DNA from: Aved-18 sp964606665
Lineage (GTDB): Bacteria > Cyanobacteriota > Vampirovibrionia > Obscuribacterales > Obscuribacteraceae
NCBI GenBank assembly: GCA_964606665.1
Contig: CAZSHS010000060.1
Location: 1 to 16,499 of the forward strand
Direction: 5' to 3'
DNA: 16,499 nt
Below are positions 6,918 to 15,294 of this stretch, in pieces. The translations under genes were made by a program, and so were the position numbers. The notes beneath the pieces were generated by a model. That model searched no databases. It saw only the letters and a list, made by a program, of their open reading frames with translations, and was not told where the DNA came from. The first letter of the stretch is position 1, and each line of letters opens with the position of its first letter.

Positions 6918-9899
6918 TTAATTTACCTCGAAAATATCGCAAACGCCATTCTGCCAGGCTTGTTGCATGTCTTCTAGCGACAAATCGATAGAGCTGCCTA
7001 TGAGCAGCCGCTTTGAATCAACAACCTCACCCAGTTTAATTACTTCAACTCCAGCGGTTTTTTTCCACAGTGCTTCAAAGCTTTCCTGTTTTTCCGGGCT
7101 TACAGACACGATTATGCGCGAAGGTCCTTCGCTGAAAAGTGCAAATTCGTTGCCTTCAATATCAATTTTGGCACCTAGTCCCGAGCCAATAACACACTCG
7201 GCCAGACATACTGCAGTACCGCCTTCTGAGCAATCATGCGCCGAGTTTAAAAGTTGTGACTCAATTGCTTTGTGCAGTTTTGCATACAGTTTTGGTGCTG
7301 CTTTTAGATCGACTTTGGGAAGCTTGTTGTCTTGCGTGCCTGTTACTTCGCTGTAATGACTGCCTGAGATAGAGGCAACACCTGCACTTATGAAATAAAT
7401 CAAGTCGCCAATTTGTTTGAAATCCATAGATATGGCATTGTCCGAATTTTCCATTTTGCCCATGGCCGAAACAAGTAAAGTCGGCTCGATAGCCAGCTTT
7501 ACCACACCGTCGTCAAAGTCATTTTTCATGCTGTCTTTGCCCGAGATTAATGGCGCACCAAAAGCCACACAAGCATCGTAAAGACCCTGGCAGGCGCGCA
7601 CTAATTGACCAAGACGCTTTGCCCCTTCGCTATTTTTAGCAGATGGAATGGGGTCTGCCCAGCAGAAATTATCGAGCAAGCTTAGAGTTTTAGGATCGGC
7701 ACCAACACAGCAAGCATTGCGAACAGCCTCATCTACAGCCATTGTAGCCATGAGGTAAGCGTCGTATTTGCTCCACTGAGGGCATAGTCCGTTAGAAACA
7801 ATCAGACCTGCTTGTTGTGATAGAACTGGTTTTATTACTGCCGCATCGCACGGTGCTTTCAAACCCGGACCCATAAGTGGCTTGATTACGCTTGCTCCCT
7901 GCACTTCGTGGTCATACTGGCGAATGATTGATTCGCGACTAGATATGTTGGGGTGCGCCAAAAGTTTGAGCAATGCATCGTTGTAGTCTTGTACGGATTC
8001 GGGTAATTTGTAGCTTGGTTCAGAACTTTTATAAGTTGGAATCTCGGCTTGCATTGACAATTTGGGCACGCCATCGTGCAGGAAGCTAAGTTCAAGCAAC
8101 GCCACTGTCTTATCGCCGCGAGTGATATGGAAATATCCGTCTGTGTTGAAATGACCAATGTCGCTTGCTTCGACATTGTAGTCTTTGGCAAGGGCAAGGA
8201 AAGCGTCGAGCTCTTTTGGATCTACAGAAACGCTCATACGCTCTTGAGATTCAGAGACCACAATTTCCCAGTCGCTAAGGCCTGGATATTTAAGTGGGAC
8301 TTTGTCCAAATCCATTGTGGCACCATGAGTGATGCCTGCCATTTCTCCTACAGAAGAAGATAAGCCGCCTGCACCATTATCGGTGATGCCGGTCATAAGA
8401 TTTTTTTCGTTGGCTGCAAGAATAAAATCAATTACTCGTTTTTGTAAAAATGGATCACCAATCTGGACTGCAGAAACTGGAGAGCCTTCGTGCATCGTTT
8501 CAGACGAGAAGGTGGCTCCGTGGATCCCGTCTTTGCCCACTTTGCCACCAACTACAACAATACGGTCACCTGCTTTGGTGTGTTTTGCATATTGCAAGCG
8601 ACCGTCTTTTTCGATACGCAACAATCCACCGGTTCCGCAAAATACAAGCGGCTTGGCTCTGTAAGAAGAATGAAAATAAACAGCACCATTGACAGTGGGA
8701 ATACCACTTTTGTTGCCACCGTCTTGTACACCAAGTCGCACACCGCGAGCAATCACAAGTGGTGGCAATAACTTAGGTCTTTGTGGCAAAGACTTATCGT
8801 GTGGATAAGCAAAACAAAAAATGTCAGTGTTAAATATTGGCTTGGCTGACAGTCCGGTGCCAAGAATATCTCGGTTGACGCCTAGGATACCGGTTAGTGC
8901 ACCACCATAAGGCTCAAGGGCCGAAGGTGAATTATGTGTTTCGACTTTAAAGCAGACTGCATACTCTTCGTCCCATTTGACCACGCCTGAATTGTCGTCG
9001 AAGACAGACAACAAGTCTGGTCGCTTTTTGCGAATTTTATTGGTTGCTCCTTTTATATAAGTCTTGTAAAGACTGCTTATTTTCTTGCCTTCAAATTCGA
9101 TGTCGGCTGCAAAAATCTTGTGCTTACAGTGCTCTGACCAGGTTTGAGCAAATACTTCAAGCTCGACATCGGTCGGCATTTGAGGCATATTTTTTGATGC
9201 TCTCAATTTTTTGATTTTATCGCTAGCATAATATTTTTTGATTTCTTGCATTTCTGCAAGTGACAGGGCAAGTAATCTTTTCTTGCTTATTTCTTCTAGT
9301 TTGGCATCGTCCAGATTTAAATCAACAGTGACAAGCTCGGTTGCTTCAAGTTTGAATTTAACTTTTGGATAACCAAGAAGTTCGCCAGGCGTATCTAACT
9401 TATTTAAGTCATGTACTACCATTTTTTCGACTAGCGGGTGAAAGAGTTTATACTTTGAATATTCGATGATTTCGTCTTTGCTTGCAAATGACTTGTTGAA
9501 CAAAAAGCCTTTGCCCGAAGCTATTTCGACAGATTTGAATTCTTCTCCGCCAACAAGCACGAGCGCTTCTTTAATAGTGTGGGCTAAATTGTCTGTGACA
9601 CCAGGTAAAAATTGTTTTTCTGCCCACCATTTAAAGCCTTGAGCAAGCCACTGATTGTTCCAGGCAAAATCCATGCTGCCCATAAAGAAGTCGCTCTTTT
9701 GATAACAGTCATCAACTAAAACTTCGCTCAAGCAATTAAGCAGATCCTTTTCGTCTATACGCTCAGGTGAAAAACGCACCCAACATAATTGAAAACTATC
9801 TGAATTGGAATTGAGCTTTTTGTCGATAACAGCAAAGCGCAACAGATCAACTGATTCTTCGCTGCTATCGGGATTTAAACTGTTTTTCAGTGTGTTCAT
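6918..9899 (-). CDS. purL: FGAM synthase, PurS-PurL fused synthetase subunit
   Basis: This enzyme makes FGAM from FGAR, ATP and ammonia supplied by PurQ. The 993 residues are intermediate between small PurL (about 740, acting with separate PurS and PurQ) and single-chain PurL (about 1300, with its own glutaminase). The N-terminal 165 or so residues carry a PurS-like region (GVTDNLAHTIKEAL at 100-113, then SGKGFLF at 128-134), which explains the absence of purS here. The synthetase core has TWSEHCKHK (253-261, catalytic His 257), KVETHNSPSALEPYGGA (318-334), DNGAGGLSSS and, near residue 890, HDCSEGG. Ser replaces the second His of the usual ETHNHP; I recall this in other fused-type enzymes. 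The protein ends without a glutaminase domain. The start is ATG at 9899, 3 nt after purN, with no strong ribosome site, so coupling to purN is likely. Confidence 0.96.
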   Translation of the reverse strand: MNTLKNSLNPDSSEESVDLLRFAVIDKKLNSNSDSFQLCWVRFSPERIDEKDLLNCLSEVLVDDCYQKSDFFMGSMDFAWNNQWLAQGFKWWAEKQFLPGVTDNLAHTIKEALVLVGGEEFKSVEIASGKGFLFNKSFASKDEIIEYSKYKLFHPLVEKMVVHDLNKLDTPGELLGYPKVKFKLEATELVTVDLNLDDAKLEEISKKRLLALSLAEMQEIKKYYASDKIKKLRASKNMPQMPTDVELEVFAQTWSEHCKHKIFAADIEFEGKKISSLYKTYIKGATNKIRKKRPDLLSVFDDNSGVVKWDEEYAVCFKVETHNSPSALEPYGGALTGILGVNRDILGTGLSAKPIFNTDIFCFAYPHDKSLPQRPKLLPPLVIARGVRLGVQDGGNKSGIPTVNGAVYFHSSYRAKPLVFCGTGGLLRIEKDGRLQYAKHTKAGDRIVVVGGKVGKDGIHGATFSSETMHEGSPVSAVQIGDPFLQKRVIDFILAANEKNLMTGITDNGAGGLSSSVGEMAGITHGATMDLDKVPLKYPGLSDWEIVVSESQERMSVSVDPKELDAFLALAKDYNVEASDIGHFNTDGYFHITRGDKTVALLELSFLHDGVPKLSMQAEIPTYKSSEPSYKLPESVQDYNDALLKLLAHPNISSRESIIRQYDHEVQGASVIKPLMGPGLKAPCDAAVIKPVLSQQAGLIVSNGLCPQWSKYDAYLMATMAVDEAVRNACCVGADPKTLSLLDNFCWADPIPSAKNSEGAKRLGQLVRACQGLYDACVAFGAPLISGKDSMKNDFDDGVVKLAIEPTLLVSAMGKMENSDNAISMDFKQIGDLIYFISAGVASISGSHYSEVTGTQDNKLPKVDLKAAPKLYAKLHKAIESQLLNSAHDCSEGGTAVCLAECVIGSGLGAKIDIEGNEFALFSEGPSRIIVSVSPEKQESFEALWKKTAGVEVIKLGEVVDSKRLLIGSSIDLSLEDMQQAWQNGVCDIFEVN

Positions 9900-9902
9900 T
9901 TT

Positions 9903-10517
9903 TTAACTACTTATCTTTTGCTTGGGTTTAGATTCAATTCCGTGTTTAGCTACTTGCTGTAAAACAGCAGGATAAAGCGAATGTTCAACAGATAAGCCGC
10001 GCTGAGTAAACGTTTCAAGCGTGTCATCGGCAAAACGCGGAAAAGGCTCTTGAGCAAGAATGATTCCGCGATCCATGTTTTCATCAATTAAATGGACAGT
10101 AACACCGCCAACTTTGACTCCATAATCGAAAGCTTGCTTGTAAGAATCAACGCCCGGAAAGGCAGGCAACAGTGAAGGATGGATATTAATCACTTTGTAA
10201 TAACCATGTTCAGATTTGAAATGTTTGAGAAAATCAGGACTCAAGATGCGCATGTAGCCAGCAAGGACAATGTAATCGAGCTTGAATTTGCTTAAATGCT
10301 CCAGAATCTTTTCTTCGTGTTGAGCACGCGTCATGCCCTTTTGGGAGATAGCAAAAGTATTTAATCCATGCTGCTCGGCGATTATTAACCCAGTTGCGTC
10401 TTTGTCGTTTGAAACCACAGTTTCGATTTGGGCAGAAAGACGTTTGTCTGCAATAGCTTGAATAATTGCATTTAGATTTGAGCCCCGACCCGATATAAAG
10501 ACAGCAATCTTAATCAT
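9903..10517 (-). CDS. purN: Phosphoribosylglycinamide formyltransferase
   Basis: PurN formylates GAR to FGAR with 10-formyl-THF. The 204 residues show the expected start (IAVFISGRGSNL, 4-15, phosphate loop) and the catalytic triad: N111 and H113 in INIHPSLLPAFPG, and D149 in DENMDRG. GVKVGGVTVH (133-142) replaces the more usual GxTVH-type GCTVH, a conservative difference. No formate-dependent purT is in the window. The ATG overlaps the purD stop in an ATGA arrangement, with GAGGAG about 9 nt upstream inside purD. It is followed by purL after 3 nt. The short basic tail after about residue 190 is variable. Confidence 0.97.
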   Translation of the reverse strand: MIKIAVFISGRGSNLNAIIQAIADKRLSAQIETVVSNDKDATGLIIAEQHGLNTFAISQKGMTRAQHEEKILEHLSKFKLDYIVLAGYMRILSPDFLKHFKSEHGYYKVINIHPSLLPAFPGVDSYKQAFDYGVKVGGVTVHLIDENMDRGIILAQEPFPRFADDTLETFTQRGLSVEHSLYPAVLQQVAKHGIESKPKQKISS

Positions 10518-11794
10518 TGAGCTAGACTCCTCATAGCTTTTGCACCAATGTCTTTGCGATAATCCATGTCGTTGAAGGAAACTGACTCAAGTGCTTTATA
10601 AGCGTTACTTGAAGCTTCGCTCAGATCTTTGCCAAGCCCAGTCATGCCCATTACTCTGCCACCATTGGTGGTGATTGTATTGTCTTTGAAAGTAGTTCCG
10701 GCATGAAATAATTGAACTTTGTTTTTGTTTGGTATTTCGCTAATTGTAATTTTTTCGCCTTTGGACGACGACTGTGGATAAGCTTTTCCTACTGCTACAA
10801 CACAAATGCTTGCGCCCTGGTCCCATTCTAGATTGACTTTATCGAGAGTGCCTTGACTACAAGCATCCAGTGCTTTGAAAAGACATGATTTCAATCTCGG
10901 CAACACTGCTTGAGTTTCTGGATCGCCAAAGCGAGCGTTGAATTCAAGTACATAAGGAATATCGTCGGCAATTAAAATACCGATAAAAAGAACACCTTTA
11001 AAAGACAACTTGCCTTCGCTCAAGGCGCGACTAATAGGCAAAAGAACTTGCTCTTCAATTTGTTTTTTATATTTGTCATAAATAGGCACTGGAGTGTATG
11101 CGCCCATACCACCTGTGTTGGGACCTTTGTCCCCATCGAAACGACGTTTGTGATCCTGGCAAGCGGGCATAGCTTTTAGTGTTTTGCCATCACATAAACA
11201 TAAAATAGACAATTCTTCGCCAGTTAGTTTTTGTTCGATGATAATTTTTTGTCCAGCATCGCCAAAAGCCTTTTGATCAAAGATAGATGCAAGTGCTTGC
11301 TCCACTTCGTCTATAGTGTCGCAAACCATGACACCTTTGCCAAGCGCTAATCCATCTACTTTTACAACGCGAGCAGAATCGTTTTTGCGTGCATAGTTTA
11401 GTGCGCTTTCTTTATTTTCGAACACTTCAAAATCGGCAGTTGGAATGGATAGTCGGCGCATTGTTTCTTTGGCGTGAACTTTGCTCCATTCTAACTTGGC
11501 TTGTTCTTTGGTGGGACCAAATACTTTATGACCAGATTTTTCTAAGTAGTCTGTGATGCCGTCGGCAAGCGGATTGTCAGGTCCAATCACAATTAAATCA
11601 ATTTCGTTGTTTTTTGCAAATTCACTTAGTGCATCAAAGTCATTGACGCCAATATTTAGATTTTTTGTTTTCAGCTCTTGAGCGGTGCCACCATTTCCCG
11701 GCGCACAAAAGATTTTACTTACATTTTGACTCTGAGCCAGTTTCCAGCACAGTGCGTGTTCGCGACCACCATTTCCGACCACTAGAATTTTCAT
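10514..11794 (-). CDS. purD: Phosphoribosylamine-glycine ligase (GAR synthetase)
   Basis: PurD joins phosphoribosylamine to glycine with ATP. The 426-residue protein is of standard length and opens with the diagnostic VVGNGGREHALCWKL. The ATP-grasp part contains KVDGLALGKGV, GEELSILCLCDG, the strongly conserved CQDHKRRFDGDKGPNTGGMGAY stretch (18-residue core HKRRFDGDKGPNTGGMGA) and EFNARFGDPETQ. The C-terminal domain shows GRVMGMTGLG. The ATG at 11794 overlaps the purC stop by 4 nt (ATGA), and its own stop overlaps purN the same way, so purC-purD-purN are probably translationally coupled. Confidence 0.98.
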   Translation of the reverse strand: MKILVVGNGGREHALCWKLAQSQNVSKIFCAPGNGGTAQELKTKNLNIGVNDFDALSEFAKNNEIDLIVIGPDNPLADGITDYLEKSGHKVFGPTKEQAKLEWSKVHAKETMRRLSIPTADFEVFENKESALNYARKNDSARVVKVDGLALGKGVMVCDTIDEVEQALASIFDQKAFGDAGQKIIIEQKLTGEELSILCLCDGKTLKAMPACQDHKRRFDGDKGPNTGGMGAYTPVPIYDKYKKQIEEQVLLPISRALSEGKLSFKGVLFIGILIADDIPYVLEFNARFGDPETQAVLPRLKSCLFKALDACSQGTLDKVNLEWDQGASICVVAVGKAYPQSSSKGEKITISEIPNKNKVQLFHAGTTFKDNTITTNGGRVMGMTGLGKDLSEASSNAYKALESVSFNDMDYRKDIGAKAMRSLAQ

Positions 11795-12954
11795 GTGTCA
11801 AGCACTCTCTCTAGTGTTTTCACATATTCATTTAAGTTGGGGCATCCGCCGAACACTTCTTTGCCAACAATGCAATTAGTGATAACTGGATATAACTGGT
11901 CTACTATTTTTTTTGTGTCAGACGACAGTGGCTCAGGACCTTTACTGACAATTTTTTTCCAGTCTTTGCTGCCAGATTTTTTTGCGCTTGAAAGTTCTTG
12001 TGCCCAGGTCGAATCTTTATAGATTTGACGCAAAATTTCTTTAGACAAATGACAGTTTTTATAAATCAGTCTCAGCTCGTCAGGACCAATACTATCTGCT
12101 AATAAAATCTGGGTTCCAGACTTTGAATATTCGACCAGGAATTCAAATTTGCCATCCCAGAGTTCAATTTCTTTTTCTTTAAAAAACTGACAAAGAGCCA
12201 CCGCAAGCATAAGTGTCTGTTCGCTCAACATGTCGAACTGGTCGGCGGTTAATCCCGAAAGCAGAACAGCTTCTTGCAGACTGAGTAATCTATCAGAGGG
12301 TTCAAGTTTTGTATAAAACTCAAGCACAGGATAAGGAAACTTACTATCCGCTTCAAGTTTTGAATCTTGAGGAAGACCTAGAGATTTGGCGTATTGCGAA
12401 TTTGTTTTCAGTCTATCTATCAGTGAGCTGCCTTGAGGCAAACCAAAGCGAAAGACTACTTCTAAGGGAATTAGATATCTTTGACCCGAACCCTCTTTTT
12501 GAGCAGAAGGCAGATTTTCGTAAGCATAGACAGAACTACCATTTATGCCTGAAACACTATGAGCAGTCGCTTTGGGCACGATGCCTTGCACTACTTCTAG
12601 ATAGCCATCGACTATTTTGACAAAATGATTAGGCATGCCGTTTTTGACTAGATTCTTGAAACAGGCATGAGCAAAGCGATCTTTGAGCCAAGCCTGGTCG
12701 AGTGCCAGATCTTCTTTTTCCAATTTTTGCCAGATTTCTGGTTTTGCAAAATATTTGAAAAAGTGCTCGCCCATTAAAGTCAAACTTTTGCCTTTGTTCT
12801 CTATGTCATCTGGCATTTTGCCCCAATCGAAAACGGAGTAGGCATCGGTAAATTGAAACCATAACTTGTCGTTTTCTTTTTGTGGCTTCCAGATTTTTTT
12901 GACCGAGCCTTCATAGATTAAATTTGCTTGTACTGGATCTTGCAATTTATTCAT
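11791..12954 (-). CDS. purC: SAICAR synthetase, long divergent form
   Basis: PurC condenses CAIR with aspartate using ATP. At 387 residues it is much longer than the common bacterial form (about 240) and the yeast form (about 300). Family motifs are still in order: YEGSVKKIW (14-22), FTDAYSVFD (35-43) and NKGKS (53-57) in the N-terminal lobe, IPLEVVFRFG (162-170), LWDGKFEF (265-272) and LADSIGPDELRL (285-296). Extra length lies between residues 65 and 160 and in the last 90 residues, where a YKDSTWAQEL segment matches the usual DVYR-type region. Its place between purF and purD supports the assignment. The ATG starts 3 nt after the purF stop, and AGAGGAGAG in the purF end is a distant ribosome site. 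Function is fairly sure; the subfamily is unusual. Confidence 0.88.
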   Translation of the reverse strand: MNKLQDPVQANLIYEGSVKKIWKPQKENDKLWFQFTDAYSVFDWGKMPDDIENKGKSLTLMGEHFFKYFAKPEIWQKLEKEDLALDQAWLKDRFAHACFKNLVKNGMPNHFVKIVDGYLEVVQGIVPKATAHSVSGINGSSVYAYENLPSAQKEGSGQRYLIPLEVVFRFGLPQGSSLIDRLKTNSQYAKSLGLPQDSKLEADSKFPYPVLEFYTKLEPSDRLLSLQEAVLLSGLTADQFDMLSEQTLMLAVALCQFFKEKEIELWDGKFEFLVEYSKSGTQILLADSIGPDELRLIYKNCHLSKEILRQIYKDSTWAQELSSAKKSGSKDWKKIVSKGPEPLSSDTKKIVDQLYPVITNCIVGKEVFGGCPNLNEYVKTLERVLDT

Positions 12955-12957
12955 CGG

Positions 12958-14397
12958 CTAATTGGTCTCTCCTCTGGTTATGCGGTCTTTCGCTCGTGCA
13001 TCCCCAAATACGCGACCGTCTTCTACTGTTGTTGGATAAGTCCCGGTCAGACAACCCATGCAAAGGTTCTTGGATTCTAGCGCTTTTTGCAAGCCTTCGA
13101 TACTCTGATAAATAACTCTATCTGCTCCAAGTTCGGTTGCTATGTCTGCTTCGGTGCGCCCAAATGCCACCAATTCTTGGGTGCTGGGAAAATCAATTCC
13201 GTAGTAGCAAGGACTTGAAATTGGAGGACAAGTTGAAACTAGTGTAATTTCTTTGGCACCAGAATTTTTGATTAAGCGCATGATTTGCTGAGCTGTGTTG
13301 CCGCGCACAATGCTATCGTCTACAACTAAGACGCTTTTGCCTTTGAACTCTTCGGCAATGGGGTAGAGCTTTCGTCGAATAGCCTCTTGTCTTGATTGCT
13401 GGTCGTCTAGAATAAAAGTACGGTTGACATATCGGTTTTTAATTAGAAGTTCGCGAAATGGAATTTGCAGTCCTTCAGCCAGGGCAATAGCCGATGCGCG
13501 ACTGGTTTCAGGAACTGGCACCACGATATCGGCTGTGATGCCTGCTCGTTTTAACTGTTCGGCTAAAAGTAGTCCCAGTCTAAAACGGGCTCTATAAACA
13601 GATTGACCTGAAAACTCTGATTCGACCCGAGCGAAATAAACCCATTCGAACATGCAGGGAGAAATAGAATCACTTTGTACAATTTTTTTGAATACTTTTC
13701 GATCTGGACTTATGTAAACAGCCTCTCCAGGTTTAACTTCTTCAATATTGGTAAAGTCTAAAAAGCCCAGTGCTACACTTTCGCTAGAAAGTGCATAAAC
13801 CGTTTCGCCATTCAATTCTTTTTGTCCAAATACCAAAGGTCTGATTCCATGCGGATCTCTAAAGCCAAATATGGCACCGGCTTTAGTGATACCAGCCACG
13901 GCATAACCGCCGACTAGATTTTCCATAATAGGTCCCAGTGCATCAAAGAATTTGACTTCGTCCAACTTTCCATCTGTATTGTCGCAAAGTAAACGCAAAA
14001 TTAACTCTGAGTCAGAGACGCATTGTTTGTTGCGGGCATTTTTTTGCGAAAGCCAGTTTTCTTGCAAGTTGTAGAAATTGACAATATTTCCGTTATGAGC
14101 AAGACCAATGCCTTTGTCATAATCTAAAAATGGTTGCAGCATGTTTGGATCGCTTCCGCCGATGGTGGCATATCTTGTATGACCAACCGCCGCTTTACCC
14201 TTTAGATTTTTGAAAGACCGCTCAGAAAAGACATTTTCCACCAGTCCACTAGCTTTGTGAATGTGAAAGTCGCCACTTTTAGTTTCTAAAGTGAGTATAC
14301 CGGCGCCATCTTGGCCGCGGTGCTGCAAGTTCATCAGTCCGAAGAATACTTCGTACGCTGCCGAATCACTGCCGGATATTGCGATAATGCCGCACAC
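12958..14397 (-). CDS. purF: Amidophosphoribosyltransferase, iron-sulfur type
   Basis: PurF makes phosphoribosylamine from PRPP and glutamine, the committed step and usual point of feedback control. The 479-residue protein has an N-terminal Ntn glutaminase (nucleophile C2 after removal of Met, LQHRGQDGAG at 24-33, GHTRYAT at 72-78, HNGNI at 101-105) and a C-terminal phosphoribosyltransferase with the PRPP loop VLVVDDSIVRGNT (356-368) and RYVNRTF (322-328). Cysteines at 248, 397 (PCYYGID) and 446/449 (CMGC) match the four [4Fe-4S] ligands of the Bacillus-type enzyme, which suggests oxygen sensitivity. The start is GTG at 14397, giving the nucleophile at position 2 with no propeptide; an ATG 5 nt upstream is out of frame. 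The hydrolase stop lies 29 nt upstream. Confidence 0.96.
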   Translation of the reverse strand: MCGIIAISGSDSAAYEVFFGLMNLQHRGQDGAGILTLETKSGDFHIHKASGLVENVFSERSFKNLKGKAAVGHTRYATIGGSDPNMLQPFLDYDKGIGLAHNGNIVNFYNLQENWLSQKNARNKQCVSDSELILRLLCDNTDGKLDEVKFFDALGPIMENLVGGYAVAGITKAGAIFGFRDPHGIRPLVFGQKELNGETVYALSSESVALGFLDFTNIEEVKPGEAVYISPDRKVFKKIVQSDSISPCMFEWVYFARVESEFSGQSVYRARFRLGLLLAEQLKRAGITADIVVPVPETSRASAIALAEGLQIPFRELLIKNRYVNRTFILDDQQSRQEAIRRKLYPIAEEFKGKSVLVVDDSIVRGNTAQQIMRLIKNSGAKEITLVSTCPPISSPCYYGIDFPSTQELVAFGRTEADIATELGADRVIYQSIEGLQKALESKNLCMGCLTGTYPTTVEDGRVFGDARAKDRITRGETN

Positions 14398-14409
14398 TGC
14401 ATATATTCT

Positions 14410-14426
14410 CTGGGAGGGGCACCCAG
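14410..14426 (-). promoter_or_regulatory. GC-rich hairpin in the leader of purF
   Basis: CTGGG and CCCAG flank a 7-nt spacer in the 29-nt gap between the hydrolase and purF, giving a perfect 5-bp stem. No T-run follows, so it is not a standard intrinsic terminator. It lies at the predicted 5' end of a purF transcript if the promoter candidate at 14429-14458 is used, where it could affect stability or ribosome access. Function is not known. Confidence 0.3.
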
Positions 14427-15287
14427 TTATTTTACATTCTTATTCAGCTTGGTTTGAAAGAAATCTATTGCTTTGCCAAAATTCGTTTCATCCATGAAAA
14501 CGTGGTCTTGACCCGGGATTTTAATTAGCTGTACGTCGGCTTTGGCTTTTTTGAGTGCTTCAAAAAGCTCTTTGCTCTGCTCAAACGGCACGATTGGGTC
14601 GCCTTCTGAATGCATTATTAGAAATGGCGGGTCGTTTGGGCTGGCAAAACTGATAGGGCTAGCAGCGACTGCCAGGTCGTGCTTTTCCTCCGGTGTACCG
14701 CCTAATAGATCGTCCACCATATCTGCCGCCGAGCTATCGCGGAAAAGGGCATTAGGTTTGCATTGCTGGCGAAAAGTAAACATATCGGTCGGTCCGCACC
14801 AGTCGCAAACTGCCTGTGTCAAGCCAGTAGAGGTGCCTACAAGGGCTGCCAGGTGACCGCCAGCAGAAAGCCCCCACACGCCAATGCGAGTATTGTCGAA
14901 ACCGTATTTATCGCCCTGTCCCGAAAGCCACTCAATAGCTTGAATACAATCGTCTATTTGAGCGGGAAAGACAGAGTCTGGCACCAATCGGTAATTGATA
15001 GATGCAACAGCAAAGCCTTCGCGTGCAATATCAATTGCCGGAGTGTCGGACTTGTTGCCTTCGCGCCAGCCGCCGCCATGAATCCAGACAATCAGGGCCG
15101 GTTTTTTGCCGCTTCTTTTCTTTGGGATATATAAATCAAGGGTATGAAACTTGTCTTTGCTTGTCGAATAGTTCAGGTCGAAATTTGTTCTAATTCCATA
15201 AACCAGGTTGACATCATGGCTTTTAGTGACGAAGGGCAGAAGTGCTACCAGTATCAGTGTCACTACAATGATGGTGTTTCTGATCAT
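14427..15287 (-). CDS. Membrane-anchored or secreted alpha/beta-hydrolase, BD-FAE/HSL-like esterase
   Basis: The 286-residue protein begins with one hydrophobic segment (about residues 4-20, preceded by Arg3), a signal anchor or uncleaved signal peptide, so the catalytic domain probably lies outside the cytoplasm. The esterase signature is complete: oxyanion HGGGW (70-74), nucleophile S141 in GLSAGG, acid D230 in HSEGDPIVP and H262 in GQDHVF. NYRLVPDSVFPAQIDD (98-113) is typical of hormone-sensitive-lipase and BD-FAE type esterases that cleave short-chain or carbohydrate esters. The substrate cannot be told. It starts 7 nt after the kinase gene and ends 29 nt before purF, so it is probably co-transcribed with the kinase; a link to purine synthesis is not implied by the fold. 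Confidence 0.9.
   Translation of the reverse strand: MIRNTIIVVTLILVALLPFVTKSHDVNLVYGIRTNFDLNYSTSKDKFHTLDLYIPKKRSGKKPALIVWIHGGGWREGNKSDTPAIDIAREGFAVASINYRLVPDSVFPAQIDDCIQAIEWLSGQGDKYGFDNTRIGVWGLSAGGHLAALVGTSTGLTQAVCDWCGPTDMFTFRQQCKPNALFRDSSAADMVDDLLGGTPEEKHDLAVAASPISFASPNDPPFLIMHSEGDPIVPFEQSKELFEALKKAKADVQLIKIPGQDHVFMDETNFGKAIDFFQTKLNKNVK
14429..14458 (-). promoter_or_regulatory. Candidate sigma70-type promoter for purF
   Basis: On the minus strand TTCAAA (14458-14453) and TAAAAT (14434-14429) are separated by 18 nt, four and five matches to the consensus boxes. It overlaps the 3' end of the hydrolase gene and would start transcription near 14422, about 25 nt before the purF GTG. No operator or riboswitch was recognised. 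In AT-rich coding sequence such matches arise by chance. Confidence 0.3.
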
Positions 15288-15294
15288 TTATATT

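Noticed and set aside
8930..8945. Loss of His in the PurL ETHNxP motif as a sign of an inactive enzyme
   Set aside because: The catalytic His in TWSEHCKH and other motifs are intact, and Ser at this place is, as far as I recall, usual in fused-type PurL.
7886..9060. Several overlapping short frames inside purL on both strands
   Set aside because: All lie within the continuous 993-residue PurL frame, have no motifs and no ribosome sites; they are shadows.
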